DNA from: Actinospica robiniae DSM 44927
Lineage (GTDB): Bacteria > Actinomycetota > Actinomycetes > Streptomycetales > Catenulisporaceae
NCBI RefSeq assembly: GCF_000504285.1
Contig: NZ_KI632511.1
Location: forward strand, 1,361,372-1,425,371
Direction: 5' to 3'
DNA length: 64,000 nt
The notes under the pieces were generated by a model. The model was given only the letters and a program-made list of their open reading frames with translations. It was not told the origin of the DNA and searched no databases. The translations under genes and the position numbers were made by a program. Below, in pieces: positions 34,566-43,331 of this stretch. The first letter of the stretch is position 1; every line of letters begins with the position of its first letter.

Positions 34566-34783
34566 CACGGGTTTCCGTTCGGTTCGCGGGAGGTCGGCGG
34601 GCGCGGGACGCAGTCCTGCTTGTAGTCGTGCGCGGTCGGGTCGTGTCGTTCGAGGGGCCCGCCTTCGCCGTTGGGGGCGGTGCACAGCGGGCGGCATTTC
34701 TCGCCCGGTGCGGCGCCGCATTCCTCGCATGCCGCATCCGGCGGGGTGTAGTCGCATGCGGGGCAGGCGGGCACTGCGGCCAT
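34565..34783 (-). CDS. Small zinc-ribbon protein
   Basis: 72 aa; ATG 34783 follows a strong AAAGGAG. Cysteine pattern CPAC-x8-CEEC-x6-CRPLC (PACPACDYTPPDAACEECGA) fits a compact zinc ribbon of the kind common in actinophages and plasmids. It is the first gene of the minus-strand array, directly downstream of the AT-rich leader, so it probably leads the polycistronic transcript. Confidence 0.6.
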   Translation of the reverse strand: MAAVPACPACDYTPPDAACEECGAAPGEKCRPLCTAPNGEGGPLERHDPTAHDYKQDCVPRPPTSREPNGNP

Positions 34784-34904
34784 GGCGGGTTCTCCTTTCA
34801 CTTCCGGCGGCGTGCGTCCGTTTTCGGCATGGCTCGCGCAGGGCTTATGGGCGGGGGGTTGTTTTCCGTTTCGGCGCCGGTGTCCCATTCGGGTTTTCCG
34901 TTTC

Positions 34905-35063
34905 GCCGTTATTCTTATTCTATCTCGATTCCCGGCTTATATCTAGCGAGATATTCGCCATTTCCCTTTCGGATTGCGTCCGGTTCGCGTTTCCCCGCTT
35001 GGGGCTTTCCCCCGGGCACATTCAAAATATATCTCGGTGCGGATATAACGTCCAGCCTTTGCC
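34905..35063 (-). promoter_or_regulatory. AT-rich leader with two inverted repeats upstream of the array
   Basis: An unusually AT-rich stretch for this DNA. It holds ATATCT-AGCG-AGATAT (34939-34954, perfect 6-bp arms, 4-nt spacer) and TATATC-N8-GATATA (35028-35047, perfect 6-bp arms). Both lie upstream of the first gene of the array and look like operators. The ISAs1 element inserted immediately beyond (35064), cutting this leader from whatever lay further upstream. No confident -35/-10 assigned. Confidence 0.5.
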
Positions 35064-35126
35064 CAGGGCCTCTGCGTTCTCAGTTGATGGACGGGGTGAG
35101 GTTCAATGCCGCTCACGGTAGATTGA

Positions 35127-35408
35127 TCATGCGGTGAGTTCGAGGTTTCCCGTGCTGATCCGTCCCGGATGCAGCACTTGGCGTGCCGGCGGGAGGTTGG
35201 CGATGCGTAGGGTCGGCGGCCCGGCGTGGCGTACCCCGACATCAGTGGCCTTCTTCACGGCGTACTGGTTGTGACGTGCCCGTTTGACCACGCGCGGGTA
35301 GGAACGGTGGCGCCGCTCGCGATGCAGCTCGCGCGGTGCGGTGATCTCCGTGTTGAACCGCTCGAGCAGGGCCGCCAGGCCCTCAGGGGGAAAAGGCCGC
35401 CGGATCAT
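35127..35408 (-). pseudogene. C-terminal part of the IS4 transposase in the +1 frame
   Basis: Reads FPPEGLAALLERFNTEITAP then RSYPRVVKRARHNQYAVKKA, a conserved C-terminal end of actinobacterial IS4 transposases. Joining it to the zero frame needs a +1 shift within TTTTCCCCCTGA (about 35383-35395). CCC-TGA is a known type of +1 shift site, so this may be programmed; a simple indel is equally possible. Not expected to be translated alone. Confidence 0.55.
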
Positions 35409-36675
35409 CGATCCGGCGGCGGATGATGCGGACCGCGTTGGTGAACTTCACCCGGTCCGGGTCGATGTCCGCCTCGGTCGCGGCCCGACAGATCAGGGAG
35501 TTGATCGCATAGTGGGTGAGCAGGTAGCCGTAGAGCTCCTGGATCACCATGTCAGGGCTCTGGGACCGCATGACCTTCCCCGGTCCCCGTAGAACCGTCT
35601 TGGCCTGCGCGTTCGCCTGCTCGTGCTCCCACCGCTCGTGATATCCCGCCGCCAGCAGCGCGGCCGGGGCACTGCGCGCATCCAGCAGCGTCGTCAGCAG
35701 GCAAAACAGCTCCCGCTCCCCAGCGGTGCCCCGGTCCGCCACCTCGTACTCCACCACCCGAACCAGCCGCGCGCGATCCTCGAACTCCTCCAGATCCGCC
35801 CCCGCCCGAGCCGCCGCCAGGACCTGCTCACGGACCTTCGCCGAGGTACGCGACGCGAACACCACCGAGGTGTACGAGCCGTCCCCGAGCTTGGCGACCA
35901 GCGGCAGCGCAATCGTGTCACCCAGGCGCCACAGCAGCTCAGCACCCGTCTGCGACGCCTGACACCAGTCGGCGAACGAGTAGAAGTTGCGATCGGCCAA
36001 CAACAGCATGTCCTGGTCGAGGAACCGGTAGAGCCGACGCGCCGCGGACTGCTCCCCGCTGCCCTTGCCGCCGCACGGCCCCGCGTCCGCGCCGATCGGA
36101 GCCCGCGAGCCGCACTCGACCAACGTCACCACCCGCATCTTCGGGAACGCCGACCGGTTGCCGCCCGAACCGGCGTACCCGAAGTACCCCGCGTTCGCCG
36201 CACTGTCCGGCACATCCCACTCGAACCCGTCGATCGAGACCATCCGCCTGCCCGCCAGCCACGCCCCCCGCGTCAGCATCCCCGCCACCGGCTGCGCAAC
36301 CTGCTCGAACACCTCCCGGACCACGTCAGAACCCAGACGCTTGCGCGCCTGGGTGATCCCGCCCGACCCGGGACACTCCCACCCGGCGTCCCAACGCCCC
36401 CAATCCTTCAGGACCTCGGTCAACCGGGTCAGGACCTCCTGATAGTCCTCGTCCGCGAACAACGCCATCGCCATCGCGAAATACACCATGACATGCGCCG
36501 GAAGCTTCGCATCCGCCCGCTTCGCACCCCTGCCGAACTCCGCCACCGCGTCATCGATCACCACACGCGGCACCGCCGCCGCCAACAACCCGACCGACAC
36601 ATGATCCGTCAAACGGCCCGACAGGCCCTCCACAGCACTATGCGACACCCCCGACCGTAACGCCCCACCAATCAC
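35383..36675 (-). CDS. IS4-family transposase (zero frame)
   Basis: 430 aa, GTG start. An N-terminal IS4-type domain is followed by a DDE core with MVSIDGFEWDVPD, LLLADRNFYSF and the IS4 signature Y-x2-R-x3-E-x6-K (YHERWEHEQANAQAK). The zero frame stops at CCC TGA just after a TTTTCCCCC run. The usual IS4 C-terminal extension continues in the +1 frame (35127-35408), so the reading shown here is either truncated or extended by frameshifting. The catalytic residues all precede the shift. Confidence 0.85.
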   Translation of the reverse strand: MIGGALRSGVSHSAVEGLSGRLTDHVSVGLLAAAVPRVVIDDAVAEFGRGAKRADAKLPAHVMVYFAMAMALFADEDYQEVLTRLTEVLKDWGRWDAGWECPGSGGITQARKRLGSDVVREVFEQVAQPVAGMLTRGAWLAGRRMVSIDGFEWDVPDSAANAGYFGYAGSGGNRSAFPKMRVVTLVECGSRAPIGADAGPCGGKGSGEQSAARRLYRFLDQDMLLLADRNFYSFADWCQASQTGAELLWRLGDTIALPLVAKLGDGSYTSVVFASRTSAKVREQVLAAARAGADLEEFEDRARLVRVVEYEVADRGTAGERELFCLLTTLLDARSAPAALLAAGYHERWEHEQANAQAKTVLRGPGKVMRSQSPDMVIQELYGYLLTHYAINSLICRAATEADIDPDRVKFTNAVRIIRRRIDDPAAFSP

Positions 36676-36857
36676 CGCACGAACACACAGGTCACAAGCA
36701 TGATCCCACTACGCTGAGCGGCATTGGGGTGAGGTTGGCGCGGACGGCTTGAGCTCTGTGGCGGGTTGATGTCAGCCCAGAGGTTTGATGTAGGCGGGCA
36801 CGGTCCCTGATGATCGTCTGGTTCTCGAGGCCATGCGATCCAAGGAGCCGTGCCCGC

Positions 36858-38099
36858 GTGTCATCTTCCCTCATCGAGGTCGTGTCCGGCCAGTTGGCCG
36901 CAGCCGGGGTGGAGGCGGTGGAGCTTGATGACGGACAGGTGATGGCCTTGATCGAGGTGCTCGGGCTGATCCCGGACCGGCGCCGGGCCCGGGGGCGGCG
37001 CTACCGGCTCGGCTTCCTGCTGGCCGCTGCGTTGACGGCGGTGCTGGCCGGGGCGAAGTCCATGGTCGAGGTGGTTCGGCGTACCCGCAGCGCCGACGAC
37101 GAGTTCCTGTATCGGCTCGGCGCCACCGGCCGGAATCTGCGCCCTGCCGACACCACCTTCGGTCGGGCGCTGAAGGTGCTCGACGGGGACGAGGTGGACA
37201 TGCTGTGCGGGTCGTGGCTGGCCGGGATGCTGCGAAGCACCGAGCGTGATGCCCTTCGCCCGAGGAACGCCGGCGCCCAGGCCGACGGGGCACGGCTGCC
37301 GGTGGCCGCCGCGGACGGCAAGAGCGTGCGCGGCGCGGCAAGGCCCGACGGCACCCGCCCGCACCTGGTCTCGCTCTACCGGCCCGAGGCCGGCTGCGTG
37401 ATCGGGCAAGTCCAGGTCGCCGACAAGAGCAACGAGATCCCGGCGCTGCCGGACCTGCTCGGCCGGGTCGATCTCACGGGCCTGCTGGTTACCGCGGACG
37501 CCTTGCACGCCCAACGCGCCACCGCCGAGGCCGTCGTCGCAGCAGGCGGGCATTACCTGCTGTTCCTGAAGGATAATCAACCCTCGATCCTGCGTCAGGC
37601 CCAGGACCTGCTCGCTCCCGGTTCCCACGCCGAGCACGAGCGGGCCGGCACGAGCGCCGAGACGTTCGATATCGGCCACGGGCGGCGGGAGAGGCGCATC
37701 ACCCGCACCGCGCCGTGCGACGGCATCGACTTCCCGCACGCCGCACAGGTCATCCGGATCACCCGCCGTCGCGCCGTAGGCAAGGCGCCCGGGGCCGGGA
37801 CCAAGGAGGTCGCCTACGCGATAACCAGCCTCACCTCCGAGCAGGCCGGGCCGGTCAAGCTCGGCCAGGCCGCCCGCGAGCACTGGGGCATCGAGGCAAT
37901 GCACCACATCAGAGACGTGACCTGGCGCGAGGACGCCAGCCGGATCCGCACCGGCAGCACCCCGCGCGTCATGGCCGGCCTCCGCAACCTCGCACTCGCG
38001 CTACTCAAGCTCCTGGGTTGGACCAACATCGCAGCCGCCACCGACCACATGCGCGACCACCGCAACGACACCCTCGCACTCCTCGGTCTCAGCCACTGA
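36858..38099 (+). CDS. ISAs1-family transposase
   Basis: 413 aa; GTG 36858 has AAGGAG 11 nt upstream. Family motifs: N-terminal DPRRARGRRY-like helical region, catalytic VAAADGKSVRGA, VTADALHAQRAT, HYLLFLKDNQPS and REHWGIEAMHHIRDVTWRED with RIRTG. Full length for the family. The stop codon touches the right inverted repeat. Its 5' leader is now split by the IS4 insertion, which may alter expression. Confidence 0.9.
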   Translation: MSSSLIEVVSGQLAAAGVEAVELDDGQVMALIEVLGLIPDRRRARGRRYRLGFLLAAALTAVLAGAKSMVEVVRRTRSADDEFLYRLGATGRNLRPADTTFGRALKVLDGDEVDMLCGSWLAGMLRSTERDALRPRNAGAQADGARLPVAAADGKSVRGAARPDGTRPHLVSLYRPEAGCVIGQVQVADKSNEIPALPDLLGRVDLTGLLVTADALHAQRATAEAVVAAGGHYLLFLKDNQPSILRQAQDLLAPGSHAEHERAGTSAETFDIGHGRRERRITRTAPCDGIDFPHAAQVIRITRRRAVGKAPGAGTKEVAYAITSLTSEQAGPVKLGQAAREHWGIEAMHHIRDVTWREDASRIRTGSTPRVMAGLRNLALALLKLLGWTNIAAATDHMRDHRNDTLALLGLSH

Positions 38100-38458
38100 G
38101 AACGCAGAGGCCCTGAGCCTTTGCCATTCCTCTAAAAGCGTCGTTGTTCTGATGGCCTAAGACCGTTTTCAAGACTCTTTAGGGGGCGCGGCTCTGAAAG
38201 CGTCGTAGCGCGGGTGGTCTACCTCTGGATCGTTGACGGGTGTCGGGTCGAGAACTTTGCGTGAGTTTCCCGGCTAGTTCCCGAGGCCGCTGCGCTGGCC
38301 GCCGTGGGGCGGGAAAATGGTGTGGCGTCCGTCCGGGACGCCGGTTTCTCTATGGTGCCTTCGAGCCCGTCGGCTAGTTTGGCGTCGGGAGCTGCTGACA
38401 GGATCAGTGGATTGTTGCCTCGAGCACGCAGATCAGACTCTTTAGCCCTGTAGCTCCC

Positions 38459-38495
38459 CCGGACGGTCGCGCCGGTGTTCGCTGTGACCGTCCGG
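38459..38495 (+). ncRNA. Hairpin upstream of the IS110 transposase; possible bridge-RNA part or translation control
   Basis: Perfect 10-bp stem CCGGACGGTC / GACCGTCCGG with a 17-nt loop. The right arm runs into the GGGAGGGG ribosome site of the transposase, so it could mask it. In IS110 elements the upstream non-coding end can give rise to a structured guide RNA; this hairpin is a candidate component only. Confidence 0.35.
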
Positions 38496-38503
38496 GAGGG
38501 GAT

Positions 38504-39739
38504 GTGGAAGTACTGCATGCGCGGTGCGCCGCGCTTGATATCGGCAAGAAGGAACTCAAGGCCTGTGTGCGTCTGCCGCCGGTTTCCGGCCGCAAGGCCA
38601 GACGCCAGGAGATCCGGACATTCGCCACCACGACCGGCGCGCTGCTGGAACTGCGCGACTGGCTCGTCGGGCAGGAGGTCTCGCTGGTGGTGATGGAGGC
38701 AACCTCCGATTACTGGCGCAGTCCGTTCTACCTGCTGGAAGACGCGTTGAACGTGATGCTGGTCAACGCCGCGCACGCCAAAGGCCTGCCCGGGCGCAAG
38801 ACCGACGTCGCCGACGCCGCATGGCTGTGCCAGCTCGGCGAGCACGGCCTGCTCAAGCCCAGCTTCGTGCCGCCGGAACCGATTCGCGAACTGCGCGATC
38901 TCACCCGGTACCGCTCCACCCTGGCCGCCGAGCGTACCCGCGAGGTCTCACGGCTGGAGAAGGAGCTGGAGGACGCCGGGATCAAGCTCTCGGCGGTGGC
39001 CACCGACATCCTCGGTGTCTCCGGACGCCTCATGCTCCAAGCACTGATCGACGGCGAGTCCGACGTGCACGTGCTCGCCGAGATGGCCAAGGCCCGGATG
39101 CGCGCGAAGATCCCGGACCTCGTCGCGGCGCTGGAGGGCAACTTCCGAGAGCACCACGCCTTCCTGTGCCGCATCCACCTCGGCCGCATCGACCAGATCA
39201 CCGCCTCGATCCTGGAGCTGTCCGCACGGATCGAGGAGGCGATGCGCCCTTTTGCCCGTCAGCTTGAGCTGCTCGAGACGATCCCCGGCATCGGCCGCTC
39301 GGGCGCGGAGGTCATCATCGCCGAGACCGGCGCCGACATGACCCGGTTCCGCACCGCAGGGCACCTGGCCTCGTGGGCCGGGACCGTTCCGGGCCACCAC
39401 GAGTCCGCCGGCAAGCGAAGACCGGCCGCAACCCGACACGGCAACCGCTGGCTCGCCGCCGCGCTGGGCATCGCCGCGCTCTCGGCCTCGCGCACCAAAG
39501 ACACCTGGCTCGGCGCCCGCTACCGCCGCCTGATCGGACGGATCGGGAAGAAGAAGGCCCTGGTCGCGCTGCAGCACTCCATCCTGACCGCCGTCTGGCA
39601 CATGCTCAACAGCGACGTGCCCTACGCCGACCTCGGCGCCGACTTCTTCGACCAGATCAATCCCGAACGGGCCAAACACCGCGCCATCGCCCAACTGCGC
39701 CGCCTCGGCTACCACGTAGAACTCACCTCGGCCGCCTGA
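38504..39739 (+). CDS. IS110-family transposase (DEDD/serine recombinase)
   Basis: 411 aa, GTG start behind GGGAGGGG. The N-terminal RuvC-like DEDD domain shows AALDIGKKELKACVRL (Asp), VVMEATSDYWRSPFY (Glu) and GRKTDVADAAWLCQL (Asp-Asp). After a coiled-coil middle, the C-terminal Tnp domain has ETIPGIGRSGAEVIIAETGA and HLASWAGTVPGHHESAGKRR with the family serine. Complete and apparently intact. Confidence 0.9.
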   Translation: MEVLHARCAALDIGKKELKACVRLPPVSGRKARRQEIRTFATTTGALLELRDWLVGQEVSLVVMEATSDYWRSPFYLLEDALNVMLVNAAHAKGLPGRKTDVADAAWLCQLGEHGLLKPSFVPPEPIRELRDLTRYRSTLAAERTREVSRLEKELEDAGIKLSAVATDILGVSGRLMLQALIDGESDVHVLAEMAKARMRAKIPDLVAALEGNFREHHAFLCRIHLGRIDQITASILELSARIEEAMRPFARQLELLETIPGIGRSGAEVIIAETGADMTRFRTAGHLASWAGTVPGHHESAGKRRPAATRHGNRWLAAALGIAALSASRTKDTWLGARYRRLIGRIGKKKALVALQHSILTAVWHMLNSDVPYADLGADFFDQINPERAKHRAIAQLRRLGYHVELTSAA

Positions 39740-39835
39740 CCCCACACCGCCCGCCAGCCGGTCCGGCAAGTGAACGCCGAACCGGCACTCCGGCACGCCA
39801 GGATCAAGGTTGACCTGCGTTCATTTTCAGATCAG

Positions 39836-40700
39836 CCGTTCCGGGCGCCGTACGGCGCGGCCATGAACGCGTGGCGTGCAGTTTCACGCAAGGGTGTCAC
39901 CGCCGAGCCTCGGCCGGACACCACGGGTAACGGCATGGGCTGACAGGCTGCCACAGCGGCATAAGGTAGTGGTCGGACTGGCCGCAGTACGAGAGCGACG
40001 ACAGGGAAGGCCGAGAACCAGGCGGAGAAGGAAAGGGCCGTGAGAACCAGGGCGAGCGAAGACAAGAGCTGAGTAAGCTAACCGGGCCGGCATCAGGACA
40101 GAAGTACACGGGGTGGGCCGCCGGCCACGTTAATCGGAAGGCTGACTCATCTGTAGATTAAGTCTGGTCGTCGAAGCGCCGTCACCCAGGCGTTTGACCA
40201 GCGGGCATGGCTGGGAGGCGGTCCTCCGCTTGTAAGCACGGGGAATGGCGGAGGACGAATCGGAGCATGAATCGGAGGGGCCGATGGCGACGTGCCTGCC
40301 GCAAGAGGCTGACAGGGCGGGCATGGCGATCGGTGCGCGCCTGCTAGATCCGGTCGCTATACGGGGCTGGTGGTCGGCTGGAGACGGAGGGCCGCGGCGC
40401 TTTTCCGGACTACGGAGTGCGCGAGTGGTGCTGATCTCGTCGGCTCCAGGTCGAGCGGGTTGGAGACTGTCAGTTGCCCATCGCAGCTTGTCGATGGGGA
40501 TTCTGCAGCGTCCGCGGACAGCGGCCTTCAGCGAGCCTGCTGGGCGGATTCGGTCGGCGAGCCGGTCAGCGGGATTTCTTGATCATCTTTCGGCGCGTCG
40601 CGCGGCCTGCACTGAAGATATTGATTTACTGATCCGATGCCAGCCGTCCGTGCGGGCGGGAGCTTTATCGATGCGGCGGCTGCCGCGGAGGTGAAAGGCC
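39836..40700. other. Gene-free region downstream of the IS110 element
   Basis: No convincing gene on either strand. An inverted repeat GTCCTCCGC (40221-40229) / GCGGAGGAC (40248-40256) surrounds CTTGTAAGC and superficially recalls a tRNA anticodon arm, but no cloverleaf forms. Open frames here have no conserved motifs. It probably holds decayed mobile-element sequence and, near its end, the promoter of the secreted-protein gene at 40701. Confidence 0.4.
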
Positions 40701-41228
40701 ATGTCGGTTTGGTCCCGAAAGAGCGCGGCCACGCTCGGAGCGTGCACCCTGGCGGCCGGGTGCGCGCTGGTGAGCGCACCCGCTGCATTCGCGGCAGAAA
40801 GCCCGCGGATCCCGGACGATATCAAGGCCGCGATCAACTCGATGCACCTGAACGTGCAGGTGAACGACGGCTGGGAGGCGGTGACCGGACCAGCTTCGAG
40901 CATCAACGACGTGCGGGCCGTGGCGACCGCCGACCATTTCGGCACCATCGCCGATTACACCGGGTCCGATGAAACGGGGCGCGCCATCCTCATCTTCACC
41001 GGAAACGATCACGACGCTGTGGGCTTCAGGGTCAGCGGTGCCACCTTCAGCAGCGAAGCCAACGACACCGACCAGCCCTGGTACGTCTACGAGGATAACG
41101 ACACGCTCGACGCGATCGCCCCGGCGGGCACGGCGGAGAACATCCCTCCCGTTGACATGCAGGAGTCCAGCACGCGCGAACGTAGGGCCTTCCAGCCCAT
41201 CGACCTGATCGGACCCGTTTTTGCATGA
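40701..41228 (+). CDS. Secreted hypothetical protein
   Basis: 175 aa, ATG with a GAGGTGAAAGG ribosome site. A classical signal peptide: basic MSVWSRKSAA, a hydrophobic core, and a probable cleavage site AAFA-AES (about residue 32). The mature part is acidic (NDGWEAVTGPASSINDVRAV; SEANDTDQPWYVYEDNDTLD), with no cysteines except in the leader. No known fold; exported small protein of unknown role. Monocistronic. Confidence 0.65.
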   Translation: MSVWSRKSAATLGACTLAAGCALVSAPAAFAAESPRIPDDIKAAINSMHLNVQVNDGWEAVTGPASSINDVRAVATADHFGTIADYTGSDETGRAILIFTGNDHDAVGFRVSGATFSSEANDTDQPWYVYEDNDTLDAIAPAGTAENIPPVDMQESSTRERRAFQPIDLIGPVFA

Positions 41229-41299
41229 CCGTCCCGGCAGGGGCGCGACGGCCGCACCCTCGCTGACCAGCGGGCCGGAGGAGCCCGGTTATCCGACAC

Positions 41300-41521
41300 T
41301 CATGGCGAGTTTCGTGCCGTAGTCCGGTCAACAGGCCGGTGTTTCCCGCCGGCGCGGCCGATGGCGATCGAGCGGGGCGCGGCGGGCGTTTCCAGTTCGG
41401 CGTAGTCGGCGGGGTTGGCCAGCAGTTCGCAGGCGCCGCGCGTGTCGAGCACGGGGTGCCCGACACGCGCGGCGCGCCCGTCGAGGTCGAGGATGGAGCG
41501 GGCGGGCGGTCGGGGCCGGTT
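41300..41521 (-). pseudogene. Coding remnant without a start codon
   Basis: An open minus-strand frame with good coding character reads RSILDLDGRAARVGHPVLD, then TRGACELLANPADYAELETP, and ends TTARNSP at a stop at 41300. It is bounded upstream by a stop (41522) and has no plausible start, so it looks like the tail of a larger gene. Family not identified. The rest of 41229-41640 shows no gene. Confidence 0.35.
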
Positions 41522-41640
41522 TCACAGGGAGCTCTGTAGGCTCTCAAGGGATCTTGCGGCGGGCTGCATCCTGATCTGGCCTGATGCTCGGCTTCTCGCG
41601 AGCCTTGCGGCTTCGGTTTCTCAGTGACCTGTCGTCTTCT

Positions 41641-42612
41641 TCATCCTGTCGCGCTTCGATGGGTGCGCTGTGCGACGATGGCGGGGTTTGCCTCAGCTTC
41701 GTGTTCGGAGGTTCGGTCTGAGCCGGGCCCGTCCTGGATGCGGCCGGCGATGAAGGCCTGCACGAGAGGGCGCTCGTCCCCTCGTCGTGTGGCCATGAAG
41801 ATCCGGCTTTCGTAGGGAGCCGCGTCGAGTTCGAGCTTCCGGACGCCCGCGGGCAGCAGCGCCGTGACACTGTCGGGGGCGATGGTGATGCCGAGGCCGG
41901 CGGCGACCATGGCGATGACGGTCTGCCAGTCGGAACACTCTTGGGCGGGCTGGACGTCGATGCCCGCGTCTCGCAGCGGCTGCGTGTTCACGGCGAACGC
42001 ATGCGTCCCGGCCTCACGGGGGTAGAGGATCAGCGGGTCCGCCGCGAGCGCCGCGGGGGTCACCCGCGGAGCGTTCGCGGCCGGATGGTCTTGCGGCACA
42101 AGGGCGACGAACCGCTCGACGGCCAGCGGGTGCAGGGTGATCCCGGCGCGCTCCTGCGGGTCGCGGATGATCCCGACGTCGGCCGTGCCCTGTTCCAGAG
42201 CGGTGAGCACCTCGGCGGTGAAGCCGTCGCGCAGTCTTACCCGGACCGCGGGCAGGCGGCGGGAGAACGCGCGCACCAGTTCGCCCGCCAGGGTGGTCGC
42301 GGAGGTGATGAAGGCGACGTCGAGGCGGCCGGCCTCTCCACGCCCGATCCGGCCGGCCTCATCGAGGTCCGCGGCGAGCCGGTCGAGCAGGTCCCGGGCC
42401 CGGGGATGGAAGGCCGCTCCGGCCTCGGTCAGCCGGACGCTGCGCGAGGTACGTCGGAACAGGTCGACGCCGATGATCGTCTCCAGTGCTCTGATCTGCT
42501 GCGACAGCGCGGGCTGGGCGATGTGCAGGCGCTCAGCGGCGCGGCCGAAGTGCAGTTCCTCGGCCACGGCCAGGAAGTAGCGTAGATGGCGAAGCTCCAC
42601 CCGGTGATCCAT
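41641..42612 (-). CDS. LysR-family transcriptional regulator
   Basis: 323 aa. N-terminal LysR wHTH (RHLRYFLAVAEELHFGRAAE then LHIAQPALSQQIRALE), followed by the substrate-binding domain (LDVAFITSATTLAGELVRAF; ADVGIIRD; GLGITIAPDSVTALLPAG). Full length. Divergent from the acetyltransferase at 42714, with an operator-like inverted repeat abutting its start, so it probably controls both itself and that gene. Inducer unknown. Confidence 0.9.
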   Translation of the reverse strand: MDHRVELRHLRYFLAVAEELHFGRAAERLHIAQPALSQQIRALETIIGVDLFRRTSRSVRLTEAGAAFHPRARDLLDRLAADLDEAGRIGRGEAGRLDVAFITSATTLAGELVRAFSRRLPAVRVRLRDGFTAEVLTALEQGTADVGIIRDPQERAGITLHPLAVERFVALVPQDHPAANAPRVTPAALAADPLILYPREAGTHAFAVNTQPLRDAGIDVQPAQECSDWQTVIAMVAAGLGITIAPDSVTALLPAGVRKLELDAAPYESRIFMATRRGDERPLVQAFIAGRIQDGPGSDRTSEHEAEANPAIVAQRTHRSATG

Positions 42613-42647
42613 ACACGGAGCCTATAGATATGGCCTGCACCGTGTAT
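42611..42647. promoter_or_regulatory. LysR operator-like inverted repeat
   Basis: ATACACGG (42611-42618) and CCGTGTAT (42640-42647) are exact complements 21 nt apart. The space between is AT-rich and contains CTATAGATATGG. Location between divergent LysR and GNAT genes, touching the LysR start codon, fits an autoregulatory LysR site. Confidence 0.6.
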
Positions 42648-42713
42648 TGGACGTATGGGTGGGTGAAGCGGGACGCTGGCGGGACCTGCCTCTCGAGCCG
42701 AAAAGAACCCCTG

Positions 42714-43208
42714 ATGTCGCACACGACTGCCCCTGCCGTGATCTCCTCGATCGCCTCCCCAGCGGATGCGGACGCGTTCCGCGAGCTCAATGAAGAGTGG
42801 ATCTCGCGCCTGTTCACCCTGGTGCAGGAGGACCGGGCCGTGCTCGCGGACCCCTTCGGCCGCATCCTCGCCCGGGGTGGCGACGTGCTGGTCGCCCGCG
42901 AGACGGCCGAGGGCCCCGTGCTCGGATGCATCGCGCTGCTTGCCCATCCGGGCGCGGTATTCGAGGTGGCGAAGATGGCGGTGGCGCCTGGCGCGCAGGG
43001 GCGCGGCCTCGGCCGCCGCCTGCTCACGGCAGCCATCGAACGTTCGCGCACGCTCGGAGCAACGCGCATGTTCCTCGGCACCAACAGCAAGCTCGGCCCG
43101 GCCGTCCACCTCTACGAGCAGGCCGGATTCGTCAGGATCACCCGCGACCGCCTCCCCGTGGCCGACTACTACGCCCGCGCCGACATCCTCATGGAACTCG
43201 GCCTCTAG
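42714..43208 (+). CDS. GNAT-family N-acetyltransferase
   Basis: 164 aa; ATG 42714 (ribosome site GAAAAGAA) is preferred over 42630, which would run through the operator. GNAT fold with acetyl-CoA motif A AVAPGAQGRGLGRRLLTAAI and a C-terminal LYEQAGFVRITRDRLP. Full length. Substrate not predictable. Divergent from the LysR gene and likely regulated by it. Confidence 0.85.
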   Translation: MSHTTAPAVISSIASPADADAFRELNEEWISRLFTLVQEDRAVLADPFGRILARGGDVLVARETAEGPVLGCIALLAHPGAVFEVAKMAVAPGAQGRGLGRRLLTAAIERSRTLGATRMFLGTNSKLGPAVHLYEQAGFVRITRDRLPVADYYARADILMELGL

Positions 43209-43331
43209 GCCGGGCCACCGCGGCTTCACGCCGCACGCCAAAGCCGCCCTCATCTCAGCGATCTGACATAACCGACACGACGACGAAACGACACCGAGAA
43301 CCCGACCGGGCTAATCAGAACCTACCTTCGG

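Larger units (their letters stand above)
35104..36726. mobile_element. IS4-family insertion sequence nested in the ISAs1 element
   Basis: 1623 bp. Terminal inverted repeat CAATGCCGCTCA (35104-35115) and its complement (36715-36726), with partial homology inward, flanked by exact 10-bp target duplications GGGTGAGGTT (35094-35103, 36727-36736). It inserted between the left end of the ISAs1 element and its transposase start, leaving that coding region intact. Carries one transposase gene on the minus strand. Confidence 0.9.
35064..38115. mobile_element. ISAs1-family insertion sequence (interrupted by an IS4-family element)
   Basis: Ends are a perfect 21-bp inverted repeat beginning CAGGGCCTCTGCGTTCTCAG at 35064-35084 and its complement at 38095-38115. 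Exact 10-bp direct repeats AGCCTTTGCC flank it (35054-35063 and 38116-38125). The CAGGGCC terminus and target length fit ISAs1. Without the nested IS4 and its duplication the element is 1419 bp, a normal size. It carries the transposase at 36858-38099. Intact ends and duplications indicate a recent insertion. Confidence 0.9.
38437..39835 (+). mobile_element. IS110-family element (ends tentative)
   Basis: The transposase below is IS110-type, a family without terminal inverted repeats. An 8-bp direct repeat CAGATCAG occurs at 38429-38436 and 39828-39835, giving a 1.4-kb unit of normal IS110 size, so these are proposed as boundaries. The left non-coding part holds a 10-bp hairpin. IS110 elements encode a bridge RNA from a non-coding end; here that would be 38437-38503 or, if the true left end is further out, 38126-38503. 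The 38126-38436 stretch has no gene. Confidence 0.5.

Noticed and set aside
40195-40262. tRNA-like stem with CTTGTAAGC loop
   Set aside because: No acceptor, D- or T-arm can be formed around it.
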